From: an uncultured Planctomycetaceae bacterium
Lineage (GTDB): Bacteria > Planctomycetota > Planctomycetia > Pirellulales > Pirellulaceae
Assembly: GCA_903927685.1 (NCBI GenBank)
Contig: CAIYOB010000351.1
Location: forward strand, 1-12,347
Reading direction: 5' to 3'
Length of the DNA stretch: 12,347 bases
Part shown: positions 1-6,059 of the stretch, in pieces
Numbering within the stretch: the stretch's first letter is position 1
Layout: every line of letters starts with the position of its first letter
Program-made: the position numbers and the translations under genes
The notes under the pieces: generated by a model
Databases searched by the model: none
What the model saw: only the letters and a program-made list of their open reading frames with translations
What the model was told of the DNA's origin: nothing

Positions 1-201
1 CCCCTCGCTCAGACTTGGAGGTCCTGACGGACAAGTGACCACTGACCGCGGTCTGCCAGCCTCGCTTGCCCGCCGCGCTCTCGCCAAACACTGGTCCGGC
101 AAGTACACTGTCAGGTCCGTTTAGCACGGCGCGGTGCCGGTCTGGATGACTGCCGAACGTCCCCAATTCCGTGGTGAACCCCAACCCAAGCCGAGTTTTT
201 C
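1..201. other. Intergenic leader before the permease gene
   Basis: I see no supported gene, RNA or terminator in these 201 bases. The long reverse-strand reading frame covering positions 121-1410 is a shadow of the permease gene: it is arginine-, histidine- and glutamine-rich with no recognisable domain. The promoter of the permease gene presumably lies here, but no convincing -35/-10 pair can be read, and there is no clear Shine-Dalgarno sequence in the last 20 bases before the ATG at 202. Confidence 0.5.
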
Positions 202-1443
202 ATGCGCAGCCTGCTTTTCGTCCTGCCGTTTGTCGTGCTGACGTTTCTCAGCTGGGGGCTGTACGGCCCGGTTCTGCACCAGGGTCAGCGATATCTGGGG
301 GATGGCGTCCAGCCCAGTAGTCTGCGGCCATTTATTTGCGTCGGAGTCGCCTATTTCCTGATCGCGGTCGTCGTGCCCTTGGTCGCCCTGAGAGCCAGGG
401 GAGAAAAGGGCAACTGGACCGTCATGGGCGCCGTCTGGTCGTTTCTGGGCGGCGCGGCAGGGGCCTTGGGCGCCCTGGGGATTGTGCTGGCCTTCAAGTT
501 CCATGGCAGCCCCGTCTATGTGATGCCGCTCGTTTTTGGCTTGGCCCCGGTCGTGAATACGTTCGTGACCATGTGGATGTCGCGGACGTTTCGGGAAGCC
601 AGTTCGCTGTTCTTTGCGGGGGTGATCCTGGTTGCGGTCGGGACGGCGGGCGTGTTGAGCTTCAAGCCGGGTCCGGGCCCGCACCCGTCGTCGTCGGCGG
701 CGGCGGCGGAGACGACGGCGGTGACCGATACCGGGTCGGCTCCGGCCGTGGACCACGCTCCCGCCGTGCGCAAAGATGCCTCGGCCAAGGAGAAACTGCT
801 GCTGATTCCGCTGTCCATTGCGTTGGCCGCGTTGTGCTGGGGTAGTTACGGGCCGATCCTGCACAAGGGACAGATGAAAATGGCCGGCAGCCGGCTGCGT
901 CCGTTCTTGTGTGTCGGCTTGGCCTACTTTGTGATCGCCGTGCTCCTGCCGCTGCCGCTGATCCAGTTTTTTCAAGAGCCGGGCGGGTTCACTTTCTCGG
1001 GAACCGCGTGGTCCCTGGCGGGCGGCGCCGCCGGCGCTATCGGGGCCCTGGGCATCATCATGGCGTTCAATTTCGGCGGCAAGCCGATCTACGTCATGCC
1101 GCTGGTCTTTGGCGGGGCACCGATCGTCAATACACTGACCACCGTGCTCGGCGAAGGCACGTTCGACCAGTTGTCGCCGCTGTTTCTGGCCAGCCTGATC
1201 GTGGTCATCGCCGGCGCGGCGACAGTCCTGGTGTTCGCGCCGCGACACGCCAAGCCGGCAGGCGGGCCGACGCCTCCTCCGTCGGAAGACGACGAGGACA
1301 CTGCGCCGGCGGACACGAGGCGTGCGGACGACGCGCCTTCCAACGGCAAGCGATCCGAACTCGGTTCCGACAAGGTTTCCGGCGAGGAGGTGGAAGACAC
1401 GATCGATCACGAGGAAACCGTCCAGGAACGGCTTGGCGATTGA
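202..1443 (+). CDS. EamA/DMT-like multi-pass permease with two homologous halves
   Basis: This 413-residue inner-membrane protein is built from two homologous halves, about residues 1-155 and 198-347. Matching landmarks are WGLYGPVLH (18-26) and WGSYGPILH (203-211), LRPFICVGVAYF and LRPFLCVGLAYF, GGAAGALGALGI and GGAAGAIGALGI, and VYVMPLVFG (105-113) and IYVMPLVFG (286-294). Each half carries about five hydrophobic segments, giving the roughly ten-helix inverted-repeat layout of drug/metabolite (EamA, RhaT-like) transporters. The halves are joined by a soluble Pro/Ser/Ala-rich linker (156-197), and an acidic, hydrophilic tail follows (348-413). The substrate cannot be told. The start at 202 lacks a clear ribosome site, but it puts the first hydrophobic segment in register with the start of the second half. 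The stop lies 3 bp from that of the convergent gene. Transporter-like fold is likely; transport itself is inferred. Confidence 0.85.
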   Translation: MRSLLFVLPFVVLTFLSWGLYGPVLHQGQRYLGDGVQPSSLRPFICVGVAYFLIAVVVPLVALRARGEKGNWTVMGAVWSFLGGAAGALGALGIVLAFKFHGSPVYVMPLVFGLAPVVNTFVTMWMSRTFREASSLFFAGVILVAVGTAGVLSFKPGPGPHPSSSAAAAETTAVTDTGSAPAVDHAPAVRKDASAKEKLLLIPLSIALAALCWGSYGPILHKGQMKMAGSRLRPFLCVGLAYFVIAVLLPLPLIQFFQEPGGFTFSGTAWSLAGGAAGAIGALGIIMAFNFGGKPIYVMPLVFGGAPIVNTLTTVLGEGTFDQLSPLFLASLIVVIAGAATVLVFAPRHAKPAGGPTPPPSEDDEDTAPADTRRADDAPSNGKRSELGSDKVSGEEVEDTIDHEETVQERLGD

Positions 1444-1446
1444 ACG

Positions 1447-3048
1447 CTACTCGACGCTGGTGATCTCCAACTGCAGACGTCCCAAGGCTTGAATCACCGG
1501 CAGCAACTCGGCGTACGCCCCGGTGCCCTGCAGACTGGAATGGGCCAGCTTCAGGTGTGCCGCGCCGATGCCCCCCAGGCCGAGCGTGGCATCCAAGGGA
1601 ATCCAGCGGTCCCGGATCCAAGCTTCGGTCCACATGTGATAGGCGAAACCGCCGGCGGACGGATAGTAGACCAAGCCGATCGCCACGCGAGCCGGGATCT
1701 GGCGGGCTCGGCACAGCGCCGCCAGCAGCATCGCGTGCTCGGTACAGTCGCCCTCCAAGGACTGCGCCACCTCGGCGGCCGTGGCCATGGCCGTCGAGTA
1801 ATTCTTCAGGCGAATGCTGTTCTTGACGTGTTTTTCCAAAGCCGTAGCGATCGCCCAGGTGTCTGACTCGCCCGCCGCGACCGACTCGGCCAGCTTCCGC
1901 ACCGCCGGATCGTCGCTTTGCAGCATCGTACTGGCCTGGCGATCGGCGTCGGTCGGCGGATCGCTCGCCGGACTGACCAGCGTAGCCGGCCGGTCCGGCC
2001 GGACGGCTTGCACGGTGAGTTCAACCGAGTTGTCCTCCAGCGACCGGATCGATTGGGTCAGGCCTGTGGCGAACAACGATTTCACATCGCCGTCTTTCAG
2101 CCGAGCCCGATACACGATCCGCTGTGTCTGGTGCGGATCTCGCAGCGGCCGATCGATCCGCACGATCGTGTCGAAGCCCAGATCAAAGCCGGCGCCGGAA
2201 CTGGGCCGCTGGGCGTCTTCCGGCGTCGTCCGGACCGCCTCCATGCCCAACAGGACGTTCTTCATTTTCTGGATTTCGCCCTGCGCATCCACCCACAGCA
2301 CCGAGTCGATCTGCTGGCTGTCGATCCGGGTGACCTGATTGATCCGCAGTAACTGGCGCGTGCCCGTTGGCAACTCGGTCGATTCCAGCGCGACCGCGTC
2401 GAAGTGGAGTTCGCCGATCACATTCAGGATGGGCAGCAGGGCTTTCAGGCGGCGGGTTTCTCCGGGCTTCATCGGCTGGCGCCGCAGGGAATGCTGATCC
2501 GCAAAAAAGCCGCCGTATTCCTTTTCCCACGCCAGCGTCTGCTCCTGGATCTTGCCTTGGTTCGACGTCTGGAGCTGTAGGCGACCGCCTTCCACCCGGC
2601 CTTCGCTGACCGTCGCACCGGGGCCGGTCTGCATCTCGCTCCGGAACGACAGCAGTTCGCCGGAGGGCGTCTCCAAGCCGGTCAGACGCGTGCGCACCAC
2701 CGTCTCGGCGCCAAACCGTTTCAATTTCATTTCGTCGTCATAGGCGAACCGCACGGCCGGCGGATCCTGATCCGCCACGGGTTCCATGATCAGGTGTGTA
2801 AAGCCCATACGGTTGCCGTTGATCGAGCACGCCATCCAGATCTCTTCACGTTGTGGGGCCGAAGCGTCCCGGGGCGGAGCGGCCGGCGCGGCTGGCGGTT
2901 CGTCCGTCGCCGGGTTGACAGACGTCGGCTGCGAGTCCGGCGAGCCCGCCGCGGGCGCCGCGGTTCCGCCGCCGGGCGAACAAGCGGTCCCGGCCAGGAC
3001 AGAGATGGCTCCCAGGACAACCAGCCAATGCGAGCACGGCGCATTCAT
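1447..3048 (-). CDS. Exported transglutaminase-like (papain-fold) protein
   Basis: This 533-residue protein starts with a hydrophobic signal segment (about 8-20) ending in G-T-A-C23. That could be a weak lipobox, since position -3 is Gly rather than the usual Leu, or an ordinary signal peptide. A low-complexity Ala/Pro/Asp linker follows (24-66). The middle (about 67-360) is beta-rich and unassigned. The C-terminal part is a transglutaminase core with a visible Cys-His-Asp triad: C435 in GDCTEH, H471 in YHMWTEAW and D486 in PLDAT. Members act as amidases, cysteine proteases or cross-linkers; which applies here is unknown. GAGGAG about 10 bases upstream supports the start. The gene is divergent from the unknown gene at 3346 and stops 3 bp from the permease gene. 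The fold call is strong; substrate and lipidation are uncertain. Confidence 0.87.
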   Translation of the reverse strand: MNAPCSHWLVVLGAISVLAGTACSPGGGTAAPAAGSPDSQPTSVNPATDEPPAAPAAPPRDASAPQREEIWMACSINGNRMGFTHLIMEPVADQDPPAVRFAYDDEMKLKRFGAETVVRTRLTGLETPSGELLSFRSEMQTGPGATVSEGRVEGGRLQLQTSNQGKIQEQTLAWEKEYGGFFADQHSLRRQPMKPGETRRLKALLPILNVIGELHFDAVALESTELPTGTRQLLRINQVTRIDSQQIDSVLWVDAQGEIQKMKNVLLGMEAVRTTPEDAQRPSSGAGFDLGFDTIVRIDRPLRDPHQTQRIVYRARLKDGDVKSLFATGLTQSIRSLEDNSVELTVQAVRPDRPATLVSPASDPPTDADRQASTMLQSDDPAVRKLAESVAAGESDTWAIATALEKHVKNSIRLKNYSTAMATAAEVAQSLEGDCTEHAMLLAALCRARQIPARVAIGLVYYPSAGGFAYHMWTEAWIRDRWIPLDATLGLGGIGAAHLKLAHSSLQGTGAYAELLPVIQALGRLQLEITSVE

Positions 3049-3345
3049 CTCCGCTCAACTCCTCGGTTCGTACGGTTATAGCGATCGCAACGAAGAACGT
3101 GTGGAGGCAATATAGCAGACGCGGCGCGCCGCGGGGCACGGAAGGCCGGCGGACGAAAACTTTCGCCGATCTGCAACGGCGACAGGCCGGATGCGCATTT
3201 CGCGGCATTTCGGCTGTTCGTACGCGGACGCGCGCCAAGCGTAACCTAGATTAGTTTGAGAGCCGAAACCGCAGAGCGAAGCGGCTGGCCACAGGCGGAC
3301 CAACCTCTGGCGGGCTGCCCCCCATTGGAGCATACGAGGACCACG
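3049..3345. promoter_or_regulatory. Divergent intergenic region, probable two-way promoter
   Basis: This 297-bp spacer must hold the promoters of the genes starting at 3048 (-) and 3346 (+). No clear -35/-10 boxes stand out. Two kinds of short direct repeat do: GTTCGTACG, which contains the palindrome CGTACG, occurs at 3066-3074 and 3216-3224, one copy towards each gene. GCATTTCG occurs at 3195-3202 and 3205-3212, exactly 10 bp or one helical turn apart. These could be operator half-sites, but that is inference. The open frame running into this region from 3256 has no ribosome site and is not taken as coding. Confidence 0.4.
3336..3340 (+). promoter_or_regulatory. Ribosome binding site fixing the start at 3346
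   Basis: GAGGA lies 5 bases before the ATG at 3346. The in-frame upstream ATG at 3256 has no comparable site, and the 30 residues between them look like translated non-coding DNA, so the shorter protein is preferred. Confidence 0.7.
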
Positions 3346-4041
3346 ATGAGCTTCCTGAAACAGTTCTTCCAGAATGTCCTGCAGGCCGAAGAGGGCACTC
3401 CCCGTCGTCAGAGCAGCTTCGAAAGCCTGTCCGAGGAAGACCTGGAAGCCCACATGCGGGTCAGTCGCTACGGCAGTTTCCGCCTGACCGACGCGGTCCG
3501 CCCGTCGTATGATTTGCAGGTCAAGCCTGTGCAGGGCTACCGCTTCGACACCTACCGCGACGAGCAAAGCCATGTCGACGTGCCCGTCTTGATGGCTGCG
3601 GCATCCGCCGAAATCCTGTTCGACCTGCTGCTGGAATCCCTCGATCCGCTGGGCTTCGACGTCGATGTCGTCCTGGAGACCAGCCATTATCGAACCCCCA
3701 GCGGCCACCTCGATCTGTACCGCGAACATATCGACCTGCCCGTGCTCAAGAGCGTCCTGTACGACTTTGAGGACATGCTGCTGAATGACGGCTGTACGGG
3801 CTTGGCCGTGATCAATCCCCGGGCGCCTCAGGAAGTTCAATTCGACGAGCACAAGTTGCTGATCTGCTACGGCGATCCCCTGGGACCGTTTGAAGAAATC
3901 CTCCAATCCCACGGCTTGCGTTGCCTGGACGACCTGCGGTTCATCACCGAAGCCGAGCACGTGCACTCGTCCAAAGACGAATTCCGCCATCATTTCGACG
4001 ACCTGAAAACCCAGCTCGGAATCGATGCCTGGGAGGATTGA
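3346..4041 (+). CDS. Unrecognised acidic cytoplasmic protein, 231 aa
   Basis: I do not recognise a family. The protein has no signal peptide and no membrane segment, so it is probably cytoplasmic. Residues 1-35 look helical and polar (MSFLKQFFQNVL, then SFESLSEEDLEAHMRVSRYG). The core (about 50-195) alternates hydrophobic strands with acidic stretches, for example FDVDVVLETSHY (104-115), LAVINPRAPQEVQFDEHKLLI (about 153-173) and FEEILQSHGLRCLDDLRFI (182-200). The end (201-231) is rich in His, Asp and Glu. The composition is acidic overall. The body resembles a compact alpha/beta domain without any catalytic motif I can name. It is transcribed alone, with its own ribosome site and a strong terminator, and is divergent from the transglutaminase-like gene. 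Codon use matches neighbouring genes and the frame is clean, so it is a real gene. Confidence 0.82.
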   Translation: MSFLKQFFQNVLQAEEGTPRRQSSFESLSEEDLEAHMRVSRYGSFRLTDAVRPSYDLQVKPVQGYRFDTYRDEQSHVDVPVLMAAASAEILFDLLLESLDPLGFDVDVVLETSHYRTPSGHLDLYREHIDLPVLKSVLYDFEDMLLNDGCTGLAVINPRAPQEVQFDEHKLLICYGDPLGPFEEILQSHGLRCLDDLRFITEAEHVHSSKDEFRHHFDDLKTQLGIDAWED

Positions 4042-4078
4042 CCCCGCACTTCACTCCGAGACCCACAGCGTGAAGCCG

Positions 4079-4115
4079 AAAGCCGAGTCAGGGTGGACTC
4101 GGCTTTTCTCTTTTT
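4079..4115 (+). terminator. Strong rho-independent terminator
   Basis: A perfect 11-bp stem, AAAGCCGAGTC (4079-4089) with GACTCGGCTTT (4096-4106), closes a 6-base loop (AGGGTG) and runs into a T-rich tract (TTTTCTCTTTTT) ending at 4115. It lies 38 bases after the stop at 4041 and separates that gene from the DUF1080 gene at 4216, so the two are probably not co-transcribed. Confidence 0.9.
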
Positions 4116-4215
4116 CCGCCGCCCGGATTTCTCCGCGGCGGTTCCCGGGCTACGATAATTCGCACACGGTAACCAGCACCAGCCGGGAGCGCTGACGCGA
4201 CGGAGGACCAGGACC

Positions 4216-4920
4216 ATGCCACGACCCGACGCTTGCCAATTCGCCCTTGCCATTCCACAATGCACGACCCGAGCCGTGGCCGTGTGGCTGGCGGCCAGCG
4301 GCCTGTGGTGCGGCCTCAGTCGCAGCACCGCGGCTGCTGAACCCGCCGTCGGCGCCGCGCCGTCGCCAGCCTGGACGTCGCTGTTCGATGGCCAGTCGCT
4401 GGGCGCCTGGAAATCGGTCAACTTCGGCGGCGAGGGCGAGGTGGCGGTCGAGGACAAGCGAATCCTGTTCGAGTTCGGCGACTCGTTGACGGGGATCGTC
4501 TACACCAAGGCGTTTCCCAAGCAGGACTACGAGCTTCGTCTGGAAGCCATGCGGGTCGACGGGATCGACTTTTTCTGCGGGCTGACTTTCCCCGTGGCGG
4601 AATCGCACTGCAGCCTGATCGTCGGCGGCTGGGCCGGCGCCGTCGTCGGCCTGTCCAGCATCGATGGCCGGGACGCTTCAGAAAACGAGACGACGCAATA
4701 CCGGAAGTTCGATGAAGGCAAGTGGTATCGGATCCGCGTGCGGGTCACGGCCGACCGGATTCAGTGTTGGATTGACGATCAACAGGTGATCGACCAGGAC
4801 ATCCGCGGACGCCGCATCGGCACGCGGGCCGAGGTGAACCTGTCCCAGCCGTTGGGGATCGCGGCCTGGCAGACCAAGGCGGCGATTCGCGGCATCGAAT
4901 TCCGGCGGTTAGATCCCTAG
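4216..4920 (+). CDS. Exported single-domain DUF1080 (3-keto-disaccharide hydrolase-like) protein
   Basis: This 234-residue protein has a long N-terminal export signal (hydrophobic about 21-34, likely cleavage after AAA at 39-41). One DUF1080/PF06439 domain, a LamG-like beta-sandwich, covers about 51-231. The family hallmark WTSLFDGQSLGAWK is at 53-66, an inner strand FFCGLTFPV at 119-127 and WYRIRVRVTADRIQCWIDD at 170-188, with a closing GIEFRRL at 226-232. Pfam names this family after 3-keto-disaccharide hydrolysis, but many planctomycete members have no tested function. GGAGG at 4202-4206, nine bases before the ATG, supports the start. It is shorter than the two-domain relative at 10890. 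The last four bases overlap the convergent DUF4058 gene. Fold and export are well supported; the reaction is inferred. Confidence 0.87.
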   Translation: MPRPDACQFALAIPQCTTRAVAVWLAASGLWCGLSRSTAAAEPAVGAAPSPAWTSLFDGQSLGAWKSVNFGGEGEVAVEDKRILFEFGDSLTGIVYTKAFPKQDYELRLEAMRVDGIDFFCGLTFPVAESHCSLIVGGWAGAVVGLSSIDGRDASENETTQYRKFDEGKWYRIRVRVTADRIQCWIDDQQVIDQDIRGRRIGTRAEVNLSQPLGIAAWQTKAAIRGIEFRRLDP

Positions 4921-5645
4921 CCGGCGACCAGCTCGCGGATCGCGTCCGGACACTTGTCCCAAGTGGATTGGTACGTGGACTCCAGCGGCCCAGGCACGTA
5001 GGTGCCCGGCTGGAGGAAGAGGGGCATGTCGGGCAGCGGATCCCCGACCGCCACCGGCTCGACATAGGCCGTCGGCAACTCGCCGGCGTCATAGGCTGCG
5101 ACGGTCAGCGGCTTGTCAGGCGGCAGTTCGAAGGGACCTTCCTCGATCTCGTCCCAGATCGCCTTGTGGATGCCCTGCGGGTCGCGCGGGGAAGGGGGAA
5201 ACAGGTCGACCACCAGCAGGTTGATCCCCTGACGCAGGAGTTCCTCCGTCTTACGGACGAACGAGCGGAGCGCGTTCCGACTGTGCTTGTTGCCCGGCGA
5301 CACGATTTCCAGCACGGCCACAACCTCGCCCAGGCGGTGTTGGATCACAATCCGATTCGCTTTGGCGGCGTAGCGGTCGACCCCTGCCGACGTGATGAAG
5401 CGGGCTCGCGGGGGCGCATCGGCCACCGCAACTCCGCCACCCATCCACGGCGATTCGCCTGGCCGCGGGTGTCGCTGGAGTGTAACGACGTCGGGAATCG
5501 GCCCCGCCAGGATCTGCTCGGCCATCGCGAAGTAGCCGGACGGCAGGCCGCCGGCATTCAAGGCGTTACGGACCTCGATCGTCCAGGCCTGATGGAAGTC
5601 ATGAAAGATTCCAGGCTCAACGCGGCTCCAATCGTGAATCGGCAT
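4917..5645 (-). CDS. DUF4058 family protein
   Basis: This 242-residue soluble protein opens with the DUF4058 signature: MPIHDWSRVEPGIFHDFHQ (1-19), then W21, NALNAGGLPSGYFAMAEQ (28-45) and the motif VLEIVSPGNK (111-120). The family is frequent in planctomycetes and cyanobacteria and has no established function that I know of. The segment from VLEIVSPGNK through a basic helix to GINLLVVDLF (140-149) resembles the core of Uma2/DUF820 PD-(D/E)XK-like proteins, so a nuclease-related fold is possible; this is inference by eye. There is no signal peptide. GGAG lies nine bases upstream of the ATG. The stop codon overlaps that of the DUF1080 gene in a shared CTAG. Family assignment is strong, function unknown. 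Confidence 0.88.
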   Translation of the reverse strand: MPIHDWSRVEPGIFHDFHQAWTIEVRNALNAGGLPSGYFAMAEQILAGPIPDVVTLQRHPRPGESPWMGGGVAVADAPPRARFITSAGVDRYAAKANRIVIQHRLGEVVAVLEIVSPGNKHSRNALRSFVRKTEELLRQGINLLVVDLFPPSPRDPQGIHKAIWDEIEEGPFELPPDKPLTVAAYDAGELPTAYVEPVAVGDPLPDMPLFLQPGTYVPGPLESTYQSTWDKCPDAIRELVAG

Positions 5646-5771
5646 GTTGTCGGGCTCCGTGCGATTTGGTCAGCAGTCCTAAGCTGATTATACGCGATGG
5701 CACGCGGGTCAACGAGCCGGGCGCCGGCCGCGCTGCCGACGCGGAAGCAGGCGGCCGTGGGGCGGATTGGA

Positions 5772-5921
5772 CCGCCACCACGTCCGATACGGATCGGGCC
5801 CGACCAGGAGCGAGCTGACCAGGAGCGAGCTGACCAGGAGCGAGCTGACCAGGAGCGAGCTGACCAGGAGCGAGCTGACCAGGAGCGAGCTGACCAGGGG
5901 CGAGCTGACCAGTGGTGGCGG
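5772..5921. repeat. 10-bp inverted repeat bracketing the tandem array
   Basis: CCGCCACCAC at 5772-5781 is matched exactly by its reverse complement GTGGTGGCGG at 5912-5921. The arms end abruptly: neither neighbouring base pairs extend the match. The 15-bp array fills most of the 130 bases between them. The right arm begins at the last base of the partial eighth repeat copy. Confidence 0.7.
5802..5912. repeat. 15-bp tandem repeat array, seven copies plus a partial eighth
   Basis: The unit GACCAGGAGCGAGCT is repeated head to tail from 5802 to 5906 with no spacers. Six copies are identical and the seventh (5892-5906) has one change, A to G at 5899. A six-base remnant GACCAG follows at 5907-5912. 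Near-perfect identity suggests recent expansion or ongoing homogenisation. Read in frame, the plus strand gives an ADQER repeat and the minus strand an SARSW-type repeat, but neither looks translated. Copy number probably varies between strains. Confidence 0.95.
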
Positions 5922-5928
5922 AAAGGCC

Positions 5929-6036
5929 GCTGGGGCGTTAGGCTAAGTCCCGCGGTGGCCTTGAGCGCGAGGTGCCTGACCCCGGGCTCTGGCCAGCGTT
6001 GACCGCATGGCACAACCTGACGCTCAACGCCCCAGC
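5929..6036 (+). other. Foldable element just upstream of the beta-helix gene
   Basis: GCTGGGGCGTT (5929-5939) pairs perfectly with AACGCCCCAGC (6026-6036). Inside it, in nested order, GCGG (5952-5955) can pair with CCGC (6003-6006), TGGCC (5956-5960) with GGCCA (5991-5995), and GAGC (5963-5966) with GCTC (5986-5989). The outer arm ends 23 bases before the ATG at 6060, so it could be a structured mRNA leader, or alternatively a short dispersed repeat. The inner stems are short and could be chance in GC-rich DNA. Confidence 0.45.
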
Positions 6037-6045
6037 TGTCTTGCC

Positions 6046-6053
6046 GGAAAGGA
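6046..6053 (+). promoter_or_regulatory. Ribosome binding site deciding the start at 6060
   Basis: GGAAAGGA touches the ATG at 6054, which is too close for initiation, but lies 6 bases before the in-frame ATG at 6060. The downstream ATG is therefore preferred. Confidence 0.6.
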
Positions 6054-6059
6054 ATGGTC

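Larger units (their letters stand above)
5646..6059. other. Repeat-rich divergent intergenic region
   Basis: This 414-bp spacer lies between the divergent DUF4058 and beta-helix genes. It contains the 15-bp tandem array, the 10-bp inverted repeat that brackets it, and a separate foldable element at 5929-6036; each is listed on its own. The promoters of both flanking genes should be here but cannot be picked out. Open frames run through the array on both strands, only because the repeat is 15 bp long; they lack ribosome sites and recognisable domains, so I do not call them genes. Confidence 0.6.

Noticed and set aside
121..1410. Long minus-strand open frame opposite the permease
   Set aside because: Shadow frame of GC-rich DNA: rich in Arg, His and Gln, with no domain. 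The plus-strand protein is clearly real.
2980..2982. Firm lipoprotein call for the transglutaminase-like protein at Cys23
   Set aside because: Gly at position -3 departs from the lipobox consensus, so lipidation is left as a possibility only.
3081..3088. GCGATCGC, the cyanobacterial HIP1 octamer
   Set aside because: Another copy at 6559-6566 is inside a gene, and isolated copies are expected in GC-rich DNA; no dense HIP1 pattern is seen.
3256..3345. N-terminal extension of the unknown protein
   Set aside because: No ribosome site at 3256, whereas GAGGA lies 5 bases before 3346; the extension has no structure.
5802..5912. CRISPR array
   Set aside because: The 15-bp units are directly adjacent with no unique spacers, and no cas genes are present.
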